Assembly (NCBI GenBank): GCA_958299035.1
Contig: CATQJL010000112.1
Coordinates: 52,814,463 to 52,878,462 of the forward strand
DNA length: 64,000 nt
Origin: Cylicocyclus nassatus
Lineage: Eukaryota > Nematoda > Chromadorea > Rhabditida > Strongylidae
Direction of reading: 5' to 3'
Positions 33,455-44,354 of the stretch are shown piece by piece. A model generated the notes under the pieces. The model did not search any database. It was not told where the DNA came from and was given only the letters and a program-made list of their open reading frames with translations. A program made the position numbers and the translations under genes. Each line of letters opens with the position of its first letter. Position 1 is the first letter of the stretch.

Positions 33455-34141
33455 TTACGCGTTTCCCGTTCTCCGAGTAGCCAGATCACTGATTTTTACA
33501 AGTTGCCCGCGGTAGACAACCCATTCCTTGCTCTTTTTTCCTCTATTACGCTCACGTGCTGCCTGCCTGAGGTCATACTCCGACTTGCGCTCTTCCTGGG
33601 TCATGCTGCGACGGACATAGACACCAGAAAATCCGGCGTTACGGAGCGAGTGAGCGTTGGTAAGAGCGCGCCGCCAGTAAAAGGTAGAAGGTAGCACCAG
33701 CTTAATGAGACTCGGGTGGGATGGACTGGGTTTACCCAGCCAATACAGCTCGCTGGGTGGACAGTCGATGTCCAGCGCCTCCAATATCGAGTCTACCTTT
33801 TCCTGAAGATAGTTCCGCCGTTCAATTGCTCCCAAGCCTTCAGGCGGCTCCTCCACGCCGCTTATTACAAGGCTTCGGGACTTCTTCTCTTCCTCAATGA
33901 CGGCTGACAACTCCTTCGTTATTTTTTCCGCCGCCTGAAGGCCTTTCAGCATATCCGTCAGGATGGGATCGCGACTTCTTTCAAGCATTGAAGAGATCAA
34001 ATCCTGTGCGCTCATGCTTCTGTACTCCTCAATTCCGCTTCCACTGGCCTCTAAATCCAACTCTTCATTTCCTCTAGTCGCACGTTGCGAGAAACCTGAA
34101 GGTCCTTTGCTTTTGCTTCCACGAGTCGTTTTGACAGGCAT
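33455..34141 (-). CDS. LINE ORF1 protein (RNA-binding, RRM-like)
   Basis: A 228-residue open frame that starts at the ATG at 34141 and appears intact. It has a helical, probably coiled-coil stretch (about residues 50-88, AEKITKELSAVIEEEKK), then RSLVISGVEE (89-98), HPSLIKLVLP (142-151), GVYVRRSMTQEER (173-185) and a basic tail. This pattern is typical of LINE ORF1 proteins with an RRM-like fold that package the RNA. It directly precedes ORF2 with a two-base gap after the stop. The gene symbol is left empty because the family is generic. Confidence 0.75.
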   Translation of the reverse strand: MPVKTTRGSKSKGPSGFSQRATRGNEELDLEASGSGIEEYRSMSAQDLISSMLERSRDPILTDMLKGLQAAEKITKELSAVIEEEKKSRSLVISGVEEPPEGLGAIERRNYLQEKVDSILEALDIDCPPSELYWLGKPSPSHPSLIKLVLPSTFYWRRALTNAHSLRNAGFSGVYVRRSMTQEERKSEYDLRQAARERNRGKKSKEWVVYRGQLVKISDLATRRTGNA

Positions 34142-35644
34142 TTTGATCTACCCAACGCAAATTATCGATCACAAAACTGTCCAAAAAACTCAACTCAGTA
34201 AAAAACCGGCGAATGCAGGACAAAATCTAACAGGTGACTGGAGAACCGTGTGGAGAGCCAACTATATAAAGAAGAAATTGTCACAAAAAATGTCAAACGA
34301 AAAGGCGGAAAGCGTAAAATTGACAAAAGTGCGAAAGAGCAAACAATATGCGACCGCTCACTAACTCTGACAAGAGGGGTGATATTTTATTGACAACAGA
34401 GTGAGCTATGGCATTTTTTTTAGAGTGGATCTATAATTTTGTCCAGCACTGTACGACTAAAACCAAAAAGTTAGCGAGAGGAAACTCTACTAGCTGTCAG
34501 CAAAGGCCTTCTACTTAAAAAGTACCAGCATGCTTACCCGGTTCCGCACAGTTCTGTTAAAACACTGTAATAAACACTGTCTCATCCCTACCCCTGCACA
34601 GCTTTCCCTGTGCCCACTTCTACACTTCATTTCCCGTTCCTTGTGTTGCTTTCGAAATCAGCATGCCCACTTGCCCTTCTGTGCCTACTCCCAGCCCTGT
34701 AGCTCAAACTTTGCAAAAATCGATAAAATCGATAAAACGATAATTCTGGAAACTACAGTCGAATAATTTCGTATGATCATGTGTGACAAAAAATTTATAA
34801 AGCTAGAAAGTGCTTCAATCAGTAAAAACTCCAGGTGGACCTATAATTTTGATCAGCCTTTAAGCCTGCTTTTTCCAGATTTGATTTTTTTCTTGATTAA
34901 CCAAACAAAAACGAAACTCATTCTGTTGACTGATAGTGGGCTGGTAAACACACCGCTGTACCAAATCTTGGAACATTTCATTGACAACAGAGTGAGTTAT
35001 GGCATTTTCTAGAGTGGACCTATATTTGTCCAGCACTGTATAATAATCGATAAAGTGGATAATCCGTTATTGAAAGCAAAAGTTTTAGATAAAAGTTGAC
35101 CACGTGCTATTATAGTTGTGTATTTAAAAAAGAAAATGCCCTCCTTACATCTACTGTACAGCGTAAAGTTATGGAGGTCGTTACCGCAATTAAAATTTCA
35201 AAAGACATTTTCCAACGTGTTCACGAGTCAAAAGCCTTCCCTCGTAGGTTAGACACAACAAAAAAATTCTTTCTATTGAAAAGTGGAAAATGCAAACATA
35301 AGCAACATCCAGTAAAATTACTTTATTTTCATAAAATCAAAGAATTTCAAAGCAAAATTTTCAGCATTAGCAAAATGAAGGAAGAACATACAAGAAAATA
35401 AGAAAAATCAAATTTTGCCAGTCGAATCGTTGTAATCTCTAACCTCTGTTTTTTACCCAGTCTAATTCCAGCTACTTTTATAAATCACTTCCAGAGTTTT
35501 GGAAGAGCTTTGCCAAAAAGATGCAATACCTTACAATTCTAGGGTATATAGCTGGCCTTAATCTTTCAAAACTATTTTTTGCTATGCTATCAGTTGCCTA
35601 TTCAGGCATGCCAATCCTCACAGAATACAATAACGAGAGGCTAA
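34142..35644. other. LINE 5' flank and Tc1-like remnants
   Basis: Two copies of a Tc1-like terminus (TATTGACAACAGAGTGAGYT...TTGTCCAGCACTGTA) lie at about 34385-34455 and 34980-35040. A partner-like segment with GTGGACCTATAATTTTGATC lies near 34830-34855. The remainder, including an open stretch at 35096-35401, shows no recognisable protein. Confidence 0.45.
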
Positions 35645-36181
35645 AAAATCATTTGATGCAGTTTTTACTCCTCTTTCCATGAGTGTTTTTTCATCTCAAT
35701 AAATTATGATTGCTTCAGAGATAGAAGTAGCATAATTCTTGTATTTTTGGACGCATTCCAGTCCATGCTCAGATACTCAGAAGTTGCCATTCTAAAGCGG
35801 TAAACTCTCATTTGCTTTGCCAACGTTGTGCTCAATTACATCCGCTCTAAAAGCTTCAAATTCTGAAGAATTACTAGTGTGTGAAGCGATTATGTATCAA
35901 GGCCCCGCAAAAGCGAAGACGAAGAGCTAGTTGAATAGGCCCATAATCAGTCGCAAGGATTTTGCGTACTCTACCCAACTGTTATCGATACTCTTCCAGG
36001 AGTCTAAAATGAAATTGAATAGTAGCTTAATGACGACATTTGAACAATCGTCAGAAGACTAGCAACCGAAGCAGAATGGAGAGAAGAATAAACTGCATTG
36101 GACACTGTTTAGAGCTTTTTCCACCATTATTTTGAGTGATCTGAGGATGGGTCTAAAAACGGCCTGAACTTTCGGGCTCAA
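35645..36181. mobile_element. truncated mariner-like MITE
   Basis: Related to 7690-8321 (shared TTTGATGCAG...CTCCTCTTTCC, AAAGCGGTAAACTCTCATTTGCTTTG and AAAGCTTCAAATTCTGA-type blocks). It ends in a TIR-like ACGGCCTGAACTTTCGGGC. The left TIR was not found. Confidence 0.5.
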
Positions 36182-36183
36182 TA

Positions 36184-36789
36184 CTTGGTCGTTTCAAAAG
36201 TTCTTCCCTTTTACTAAAAAGTCTTTGAAGTCGAGAGTCCAAAACTTGCGCTAAATCACGTTTAATCACGTTTTCTCCTGATTGTATAAGCCAAGTGACC
36301 GTTTACCGCCTCAAATCAATGAATTTCAAAGTTTTTGGTACAGCCCCATGGCGGGTGCAAAATTTATATCTATGATTATATATTTTACCGAAATTGCAAA
36401 AAATCAGGAGAAAACACCTCTTAACAGTAGGAGAAAAACCGCATTGAATAACACTCGAGTTGCTTGTCAGTTGATGTTCCGTAAGGTTTGGCCTAACTTA
36501 AAGAATATGTTAGCATCGAAAAATTAACCGCTCCACCCTGTCATCAGAGCTTTCCCAGATGTTCAAAGCGAGAAATTCAAAAAGTTGCCAAACTTGGTTA
36601 TGATTAAAACTAGGATTGAGATTTCGACGATTAGCCCGCTGAACGAAATAGTCCGGAGTCACAACTACTGGAAAGAAAAGTAAAACTGTTTTGAATAGTT
36701 TTTGAAATCTGGGTTCATCTTCAGTTCATCTTCATTCCACGTGTTTCTATGACGGGCCCAGAAACGGAGAAAAGTTTTGAACGACCTAG
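36184..36789. mobile_element. 606 bp mariner-like MITE, TSD TA
   Basis: Ends CTTGGTCGTTTCAAAAGTTC and the reverse complement of CTAGGTCGTTCAAAACTTTT, each flanked by TA (36182-36183, 36790-36791). No transposase is present. Confidence 0.65.
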
Positions 36790-38198
36790 TATAAATAAAA
36801 AAACTGCATTTTTGTTAGCATGTTGAGATCATTGGTCGGATGTAAGGCTCTAAAATAACAAACGTTCTTATAGAATTTTTTCGCATGATCAGAGGCAAAA
36901 ACAACTGCAGACTGGAAGAGTTAGCAAACGCTGGTATGATGGAAGTCTAGATGATAGCTGATTGCTTTGATATTCAAATGTTGAATCTGTTTGTGAAATA
37001 CGGAGAAGATTAGTAGTGTCAACATATCCTGTGTTACATAAGCCTTGGTTTCAAGCTGCAATTTTCTTACACTATAACATGACTGAAAAATGCTTGAATA
37101 AAGGTCTTCATGTTTCCTGTGACGGATGACTCCCACAATACTTCCAGAGCGTTTGAATCTCCATTGCCGTATTGTAATCGTGTATTTTAAAACGGGTTTC
37201 CTCATAACTAACATTGAGCGAAAATGGCTGCGGGTCTGCTTGTCGTCAGGTCCACAAACATTTCGAACTAGGATTGAACGTCTTGCATAGAAATGTAAAT
37301 AATTAGAATAGTCATAAAGTGTAGCTAGTTAGGCTCTTCCTTCCAGTTATAACAATTCAGTGCTATAGTTGTTTGTAAAAACTTCTTGACTGCACCACTG
37401 TGTGCCAAGCTACGATCTTCGAAAGCATGCTCTGTTTACCAAAAAAACAATCAAGTGTTGAGCTGTAAATGTTAAGCCGATTTATAATTAATGCACATTT
37501 TTCTTACCTTTGCCTTCAAACATGGTTTTTGAAGCAAAACAGTTTTCATTGAAAACCTTTTGTGTTATCTAAAAGCTAGCTTTTCTTATTTTATTATATG
37601 TTCTTTCGTCTTCAGAACTCTGTGGTTTCGAAATTCTTCCCACTTTTTTCCTTAACCGTCCTTACTCTAAATCCATAAGTAGTGTTTAGATTCTTTCAAA
37701 AATTACTTGTTACAATTGCGAAAATTTGTACCACAAAATGCTTAGAGGCCAAACATTTGTTTTAAGCTAAAAACTTTGACTTCAAAAACTGATTGTTGGG
37801 ACCATTCTAAGCTTTAAAGAAGCTTGGGTGATAGGCGTTTGCAGGACATGTGCTTTACGCAGGTGCAGCGAGTCTAGTGTTACTAACAGCAGAAAAACGG
37901 CAAGATTTCCTTGTAAGAGGAGAAAAATGGGGATTTTTAGAAACACACTTTTTTGGGGTTTTGTAAATTGCAGAAAATGGGTAATTCTGATTTCTCGGCA
38001 TTATTGTTTCGCAGAAAATTTCCGTAGAATCCAAGTATCACATTATTGTTTAACCGCCATGCGCATTAACAAAGTTTGCCAATTCTAGGACCTGTGAGAG
38101 TAGGTTAAGCTAGGTTCAGAAAGAGTTCTCGGCAAATTTTGAGCCGAAAATTTTTTGCCGTGGCAGGTGCAATCATGCAAAAGTATGCGTTATACAGC
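36790..38198. other. intergenic stretch, nothing recognised
   Basis: AT-rich sequence with no family, TIR or splice-bounded exon that I can defend on either strand. Confidence 0.4.
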
Positions 38199-38383
38199 TA
38201 ACAAGGGAATGAAGGTGGGTCGAAGTGGCCTTTCAATATGATATGTATACTGACTTGACGGGCTCGGGACGCTGATTCCAAATCTGCCTTCGCTATCTGC
38301 TGGAGGCCTCTGGGTGAAGAGTTATGAGGGATTTTCGGGGCCGCAGCGGCAGAGAAATGCGATCGACACCGGCAGTGCATTGT

Positions 38384-38456
38384 GTGCCTGGTGGTCGAGT
38401 GGTTAGTGAGACGGTCTCTGAAGCACATGCTCCCAGGTTCGATTCCCCCCAGGCAT
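38384..38456 (+). other. tRNA-like pol III unit (tRNA pseudogene or SINE-like), left arm
   Basis: An A box TGGTCGAGTGG (38392-38402) and a perfect B box GGTTCGATTCC (38436-38446) are 33 bp apart. GTGCCTG (38384-38390) can pair with CAGGCAT (38450-38456) as an acceptor-like stem. The T stem does not pair (CCAGG opposite CCCCC) and no good anticodon arm forms, so this is not a normal tRNA gene. Confidence 0.6.
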
Positions 38457-39207
38457 TTTCCTTTTTGCATTCTTGCAATAAATCCATACAGATGCAAGAT
38501 TCGTCTCCACGCAATCTTTTGCTTCTTTCATGGCAATTTGAGCCGGATTTCTTGTGTTTTCGGAGACTTGGCAAGGGTTATAAAACAAAGGGAGGGAGGC
38601 CAGTAAATTTCAATTTGTTTGAGTGTTTCTCTTGTTTTTAAGTACAAAAAAACTATTTAATATATCTTGTAAATAAGTGAATCGAACTTTATGAGCACTC
38701 ATGGAAGGAAAGGACAAAATGTGCAAAACAAAGGCATTTTTTTCACAATGAGAGCAGCGAATGAAAAGTACTTCTGTACAACCTGGTATGCCAGCGGCTA
38801 CCTTGATGCACACCCGGGAGATTTTGAAACGCCGGTGCAGTACTGCTTTTCTTCCAGTTTGATTGGAGACTGTGACTACCCAGGTTGTACAGAAGTACTT
38901 TTCATTCGCTGCTCTCATTGTGAAAAATGCCTTTGTTTTGCACATTTTGTCCTTTCCTTCCATGAGTGCTCATAAAGTTCGATTCACTTATTTACAAGAT
39001 ATATTAAATAGTTTTTTTGTACTCAAAAACAAGAGAAATACTCAAACAAATTGAAATTTACTGGCTTCCCTCCCTTTGTTTTATAACACTTACCAAGTCT
39101 CCGAAAACACAAGAAATCCGGCTCAAATTGCCATAAAAGAAGCAAAAGATTGCGTGGAGACGAATCTTGCATCTGTATGGACTTATTGCAAGAATGCAAA
39201 AAGGAAA

Positions 39208-39280
39208 ATGCCTGGGGGGAATCGAACCTGGGAGCATGTGCTTCAGAGACCGTCTCACTAACCACTCGACCACCAGGCAC
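39208..39280 (-). other. tRNA-like pol III unit, right arm
   Basis: Exact mirror of 38384-38456, with the B box at 39218-39228 on the minus strand. Both units point inwards, toward the loop, so transcription from either would run into the opposite arm. Confidence 0.6.
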
Positions 39281-39465
39281 ACAATGCACTGCCGGTGTCG
39301 ATCGCATTTCTCTGCCGCTGCGGCCCCGAAAATCCCTCATAACTCTTCACCCAGAGGCCTCCAGCAGATACCGAAGGCAGATTTGGAATCAGCGTCCCGA
39401 GCCCGTCAAGTCAGCATACATATCATATTGAAAGGCCACTTCGACCCACCTTCATTCCCTTGTAA

Positions 39466-40839
39466 GATGTTGCTGTTCTCAGGAGTTTTTGAATGCGGTC
39501 AGAGGAATTGTTTTGGGATAGAGTTATATTGATTCAAACTCAAGGATCATGAAAAAGAGCAATGAACTAACCAATGTAACATATCTTGCCAAAATACGCT
39601 GAAAATCTCGAAACTCCATCGGTAGTCGCTGCATTCGATGCACTGTATCACGACTTATGGCTACGGGACTGCGTTACAGATACTTAGGCACGCAGCGTTA
39701 ATTTCATCTATAGTAATAAATGAAAACAGTTTCATCTTCCCCAAATGCAGAGGATCACAGATCTTTATCTCATTCTGTATTTACAGCTTTTTAGATACCA
39801 TCAAAATGCCGTAGATCAATACAGCAAATGGACTGTTTTGTTTTGGTCACTGACATAGGAATTTTTTTGACGTGCCCTCTATTTACATAGAAATAGCCAC
39901 TGCTGTTACACTATTACCTCCAGTTACCTTATTTTATAACCCGAACAAAGTCAGCAATTTTGAGGCTTTGTTCATGCTTTTCCAGCAGTTGTAAAACGGT
40001 ATTTCAGTTTTCAATTTAGCGAAAAGATGACAAATCTCAAATAGATATACAAAGTTAACAAACTATCTTGAGCAAAGCGGGACATTGTGCTCTACTACTT
40101 TCTAAGAAAAGCAAAAAATCTCAATCGATAGGTAATTAAGCTCGTGCCTCATGCAGAAAAGGTCACTCTAGTGTGCTGATATCGCTGTAAGCAATGCATA
40201 ATAACGACATTTATACTCCGAATTTCTATTCCTATAATACTCCATCACGGATCATTAGCCATGAACAACCTCACAAAATATAGATCGCATAGAAAATTGT
40301 TCCAAAAAATTTTTAACAGGGTCTGAAAGTTTGGGACCTCGTACTTTCACCTTAAGAACTACCAATACCTGATCTGGATAACAGAACTAATAGCGGATAA
40401 AGGAAATAGAATAAAGTGCTAGGTGTAATGGATGGGAAATTTTACGAAGCTGACTCCGAAAATGTCATGCTTTTTGGCTCCAATAGCTCCTAGACTTCTG
40501 TGAGCCTTTCGCCTTTCGTTGGTCAAGAACACAGAAAAAAGTGGATTCTGCGATATGTCGTCCTCTACACAGCGCGGCCGAGTGTAGAAGAAGGCTCTTC
40601 CAGAGCAAGAAGGGAGGTCGACTAAAGTGAAATGGCTCAAAAGCATTGTCCAGGTCAATTGGGGGTTTGCGATCTTGACACGTTGTGAAAGCACGGCTTC
40701 TGACTAACGCAACAGTTCAATTCGATCAAAAAAATGGAATCTTAGAGAAAACTGCTTGGAAAAAAGGGGCGGTACTCCAATCCCGCCCAAGGAAAAATTA
40801 TGTGAGCTGAAGGCCTAGAACTTTTCTCGGAATTAGGTG
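39466..40839. other. intergenic stretch, nothing recognised
   Basis: No supportable gene, RNA or element was found on either strand. Confidence 0.4.
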
Positions 40840-41785
40840 CAGGACCCGGCACTTGGTTTGGAGCTTTTTTGGAAACGATGTCCCCTATGATTTCGCGAAG
40901 ACTTACGAAGTCCCTCCTGACGTGAAAATCAATAGGGAAACTTTTATACAACCAACATAACAATAAAATAGCGAAAAGCCCATTTTGGGGCATCTGATAC
41001 AACAAAAAAGTAAAAAGAAAAGATTTCGAGTTAGTTAAGTACTCTGCCATTGGTTATGTACCATTTTGGTGCTCGGAATGTCGAAAACCTATTAGGCCAA
41101 CCAAATCTGTGGCCTCAACAATCCGGCGATGCATTTTTCCCGGGAAACTGCCCTTGAACCGCTCGCTATCACGGCGCGCCTCGGATTGGATCGACATGTC
41201 TACTACCATAACTAGTTAATACTCATTCATTTTTCGCCACATATTTCAAAGGTCACCGCATGTGATTGGAGCGCGATTATCAAAGAGTGCAGATTTACAC
41301 TACTTTTGACTCGAAAAAAAAGGAGAGGCAATGGTTTTATTCGCTCTCTTTATGATAGATTTTTGACCGTTCTAATCGTCCAAATCAAAAACGTCCAAAA
41401 CTTATGTAAACTCTTCGATATTTATGCTTCGAACCTCCCTGTTGGTTTAGTGTTGGTCTAGAAAACAAATTCGGGAACTGATGTTAGGGGGACACATAAG
41501 TTTCTGGAACTTTTTACATAACAAAGTTTAGAGTAATATTGTGTACAGGTAGTCAAAATTTGGAGCCATGTCGTTGTTTGTGCGCTGTAAACAACCCATT
41601 TGTTTGTTTGAGTCTTGCGTTTGAAATTCGCGCGCTTGCGAAAGAAAACGCTCAACTCGTAAAACAAGACATATTCGTTATTTTTTTGGCGCTTCCTCCA
41701 GGACCTTATGAAAACGATGACCCCGTTACTTCTAACTTCAAAAACGAAGTCCAGTCTGACCCCAGACCATCTGTGCCGGGCCCTG
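40840..41785. mobile_element. hAT-like element, relative of 61982-62834
   Basis: Starts CAGGACCCGGCACTTGGTTT and ends with the reverse complement of CAGGGCCCGGCACAGATGG. The interior matches 61982-62834 in inverted orientation (shared CATTTTTCGCCACATATTTC, TTCGCGCGCTTGCGAAAG and AAAACGATGACCCCGTTACT-like blocks). The 8 bp flanks ATTAGGTG and GTTATGCG do not match, so the insertion site has changed or an end is misplaced. Confidence 0.6.
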
Positions 41786-42321
41786 GTTATGCGGATTTCC
41801 AGCCTCCTAGACAGCCACCTGTGGTGGCTGTAAAAAGAAAAGTTATAAATTTCTCTTCCTTCATATAATTTTTTCATATTCCAACACAACTTTGTTCTAC
41901 ATCAAAAACCCTATAACCACCTTTTTCTCCTCAAACCCCCTTTTCCTCGCTTAGTTACACACCCCGAAATATTTTGTATGGTGGCAACAAGTCTGCTCCA
42001 AACGCCCAAGGATGTGCCGGACACAGTATGCCGCCATCGGAAAATTCGAACATCCTTGCTTCATGTTTGTTTGTTGTTTTTGTCTTTCGTTTCATTATTT
42101 TTCGGTTATCGTTTTGATCCATTCATGATCCTGTCGTAGGTGAGTCGTAGCATTGTGGCGAACTCTACGGGGACTTCGTTTTCGTAGAATTGAAAAGCCA
42201 CCTCATACTGAGCTGTGGTCCTTATCGTATAGCGTCGGAATCTCGTCATCAGTAATTTTATGTGGACGGTGGCTTCAAGTGGTTTCAGCAAGTAGAAGCT
42301 CGGTAAGGCAGTGTGTGTATA
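41786..42321. other. intergenic, one weak coding-like segment
   Basis: A minus-strand segment at about 42130-42300 resembles another at about 63340-63440 (shared CGTATAGCRYCGRAATCTC on the plus strand; both read RFRxYTI on the minus strand). I do not recognise a family, and splice limits are not clear. Confidence 0.3.
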
Positions 42322-42470
42322 CAATACCGCTCACAGAATGTGCAAAATTTCCGTGAATGTCGCAGAATTCCGGGAATTCCGCGAATGTTCGCGAAATTCC
42401 GGGAATTTTGCGACATTCCCGGAATTTCGCGACATTCACGGAAATTTTGCATATTCTGTGAGCGGTATTG
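42322..42470. mobile_element. 149 bp near-perfect foldback MITE, TSD TA
   Basis: CAATACCGCTCACAGAATGT is mirrored at the right end, with TA on both sides (42320-42321, 42471-42472). The arms run almost to the centre with repeated AATTCCGGGAAT and CGCGAAATTCC motifs, so the RNA would form one long hairpin. Tc1/mariner-like by TIR and TSD. Confidence 0.75.
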
Positions 42471-43108
42471 TAACTATTAGGATGTTCCATAAGATCCGTT
42501 AGTTTTCAGTTTTCATCCCTATAAATCCCATTCTCCTTGACTCATAGAAAACTCCAGGAAATTTTTCGATAGAGCAGTGCTCTACAAAGTGGCGTCCCGA
42601 AATTTTAACCAAAGTTAGTTCCATATTGAGTCAAAAATTAAAATCTGAAAATTTTCTGAAACTCGGGAAATAGAAAAAATCGAGAATCTTCCCAAAACAT
42701 CTAAGCTCTAAATTGATTAGCTAACACACTCTTCATCTGATATTACGTTCGTGCATGTGCCAGGAGATAGGCCGGAAATACGAAAATATCGCCTTTTTCA
42801 GATTTTTACACTAATTTTGAAATTTCTCGAAAATTATTGCTTGTAAAAGGCCAATTGTGATTTTACTTCCAAAGGTTTAAACAACAGAATAGCTTATATG
42901 AAGCAGCTCAGCATCGCTTTGAAAAGAAAAAGATGTCAAAATTCGTTTTCTCGGTTTCTAGCAAAGGAAAAAGTGCAGCAGGTATGCATGTGAATGTTAG
43001 ATTAGGTATACAGGGTGTCCGTAAAGTATGTATGCACTGTTTGATCGTTAATATCTCCGTTCCCAGGGGGTCTTTTGCCGAGCTTTAAGCACCACACTGT
43101 AGAGCTGA

Positions 43109-43465
43109 TGTCGACAATAATAGAATAATTATCGACCACTATTTTACATTGTATATTATTCTTGTCGTTGACAAACCATCCTAGCGTGGAACACTTAAGC
43201 CGCCAAGGTCACCCCCCATTGCTCCTTGATAGCACACTTGGCGGCTATTACTTTCATGTAAGCATAAATAATTTTCGAGTGAGACCTGTATGATACTATT
43301 GTTTGCCAGAAGGAAGTATCTAGGTTGCCACGCCCAAAATAGTGGCATAAGTAGACCTGGATGCTCACTTCTGGACTCGTCTCGCCAAATCTATATTCCA
43401 CTGAAATTGTTTCCCGAATAAACAATTCCTTCAACGTAGTGGCATCCAATATTGGTTAACACCAA
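43109..43465 (+). repeat. BEL/Pao 5' LTR
   Basis: 357 bp, beginning TGTCGACAATAATAG and ending GGTTAACACCAA. It matches 53194-53550 with about 7 substitutions. The exact terminal base is ambiguous by one or two because an A adjoins both ends. Confidence 0.9.
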
Positions 43466-43467
43466 AT

Positions 43468-43480
43468 TGGTGCATCGGCC
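43468..43480 (+). promoter_or_regulatory. primer binding site for glycine tRNA
   Basis: TGGTGCATCGGCC is complementary to the 3' end of nematode tRNA-Gly (GGCCGATGCA plus CCA), starting two or three bases after the LTR. BEL/Pao elements commonly use this primer for minus-strand cDNA synthesis. Confidence 0.75.
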
Positions 43481-43564
43481 TACGGATCACTTTCTGGCGT
43501 TTGCTACCCAGGAAGCTGATAAAGTCCCGCGTGGCAGGATCATATACCACTAATTAATCGAAAA

Positions 43565-44003
43565 CCTCTTGCGCGCTCTGTTCGTCAGAGACCAGAGGCT
43601 AGTAAAAACGTTAGTTGGTGATCATTTACCACTGAATATTGAACCCCACTTGCGCGCTCTTTTCGTAAGAGACCAGTGGGTAGTAAAGAAAACAGCCGGT
43701 ATTAACCACTGTATATTGAAGCCCACTTGCGCGCTCTTTTCGTAAGAGACCAGTGGGTAGTAAAGAAAACAGTTGGTACTTTAGCTACTTGACAAATTGA
43801 AAACCCTCTTTGCGCGCTCTTTTCGTAAGAGACCAGAGGGCCGTAAAGGCGTCAATCAACAGTAGCTAACCACAGAATTTTCTGAACACTTTCCTAGCGC
43901 GTCCTTCTCGTAAGGAACCAGGAAGTGGGAAGAAATTTTTTGTGAAAACACCCAAATTCTAGTGAAACTCTCTTGCGCGTCCTTTTCGTAATCATCCAGA
44001 GAG
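43565..44003 (+). repeat. array of six covarying double-stem hairpins in the BEL leader
   Basis: Hairpins lie at 43565-43598, 43645-43680, 43722-43757, 43804-43840, 43887-43927 and 43968-44003. Each has an outer stem, a conserved TGCGCG or AGCGCG strand, an inner stem with TTCGT or CTCGT at its tip, then ACC and the closing outer strand. Outer stems change in pairs: CCTCT/AGAGG, CCCACT/AGTGGG, CCCTCT/AGAGGG, TTCCT/AGGAA, CTCTCT/AGAGAG. Inner stems do too: CTCTG/CAGAG, CTCTT/AAGAG, TCCTT/AAGGA. The sixth inner stem is degraded. Spacing is about 77-83 bp, and GTAGTAAAGAAAACAG follows two of them. Confidence 0.9.
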
Positions 44004-44354
44004 CGGAACAGTTTTTGCGGTCAGAAGTCTCATAGTTCATTCAAAAACTGTTGAACTTCAAAGATTTCTCAATCCTATACTGGGCAAGGTCAAACCTACC
44101 AGTCAGCACAGCGTTCAAGCTAACGGCACGCTTGCTAAGTAACTAGAAAAAGCTACGCACTCCACTGCTAAGCTCACTAGTGACTAGTTTTCTTGCACCC
44201 AGCAAGGAAAAATCCCATAGAGGTCCAGGCCCAGCCAACCTCCACAGTTCTCGACAGCTGCGAGTACTAAGTACCCAGCCAGAACTTCTACTACAAACAA
44301 ATACCTGCAGTGCCAAAGCACGCAGCCAGCGAGAGCCGTAAGCGATAGAAGTCC
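44004..44354 (+). other. remainder of BEL leader
   Basis: Untranslated sequence between the hairpin array and the gag start. I see no further copies of the hairpin, and no splice donor can be assigned with confidence. Confidence 0.5.

Larger units (their letters stand above)
38202..39462. mobile_element. foldback PIF/Harbinger-like element with two tRNA-like units, TSD TAA
   Basis: CAAGGGAATGAAGG at 38202 is the exact complement of the end at 39462. TAA flanks both ends (38199-38201, 39463-39465). Nearly the whole 1.26 kb is one inverted repeat: arms of about 580 bp around a loop of about 100 bp (about 38786-38880). Paired positions sum to 77664 throughout the outer arm, so the arms have almost no indels. 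A tRNA-like pol III unit sits in each arm. No transposase was found. Confidence 0.85.

Noticed and set aside
35096..35401. 101-codon open frame
   Set aside because: Low-complexity, AT-driven composition with no domain. It lies in a region of Tc1-like remnants.
38384..38456. Functional tRNA gene
   Set aside because: The A and B boxes are good, but the T stem does not pair and no anticodon stem forms, so it is listed as tRNA-like only.
43565..44003. Intrinsic terminators or tRNA genes in the leader
   Set aside because: The hairpins lack T tracts and A/B boxes. The regular covarying array inside a retroelement leader fits a repeated RNA structure better.
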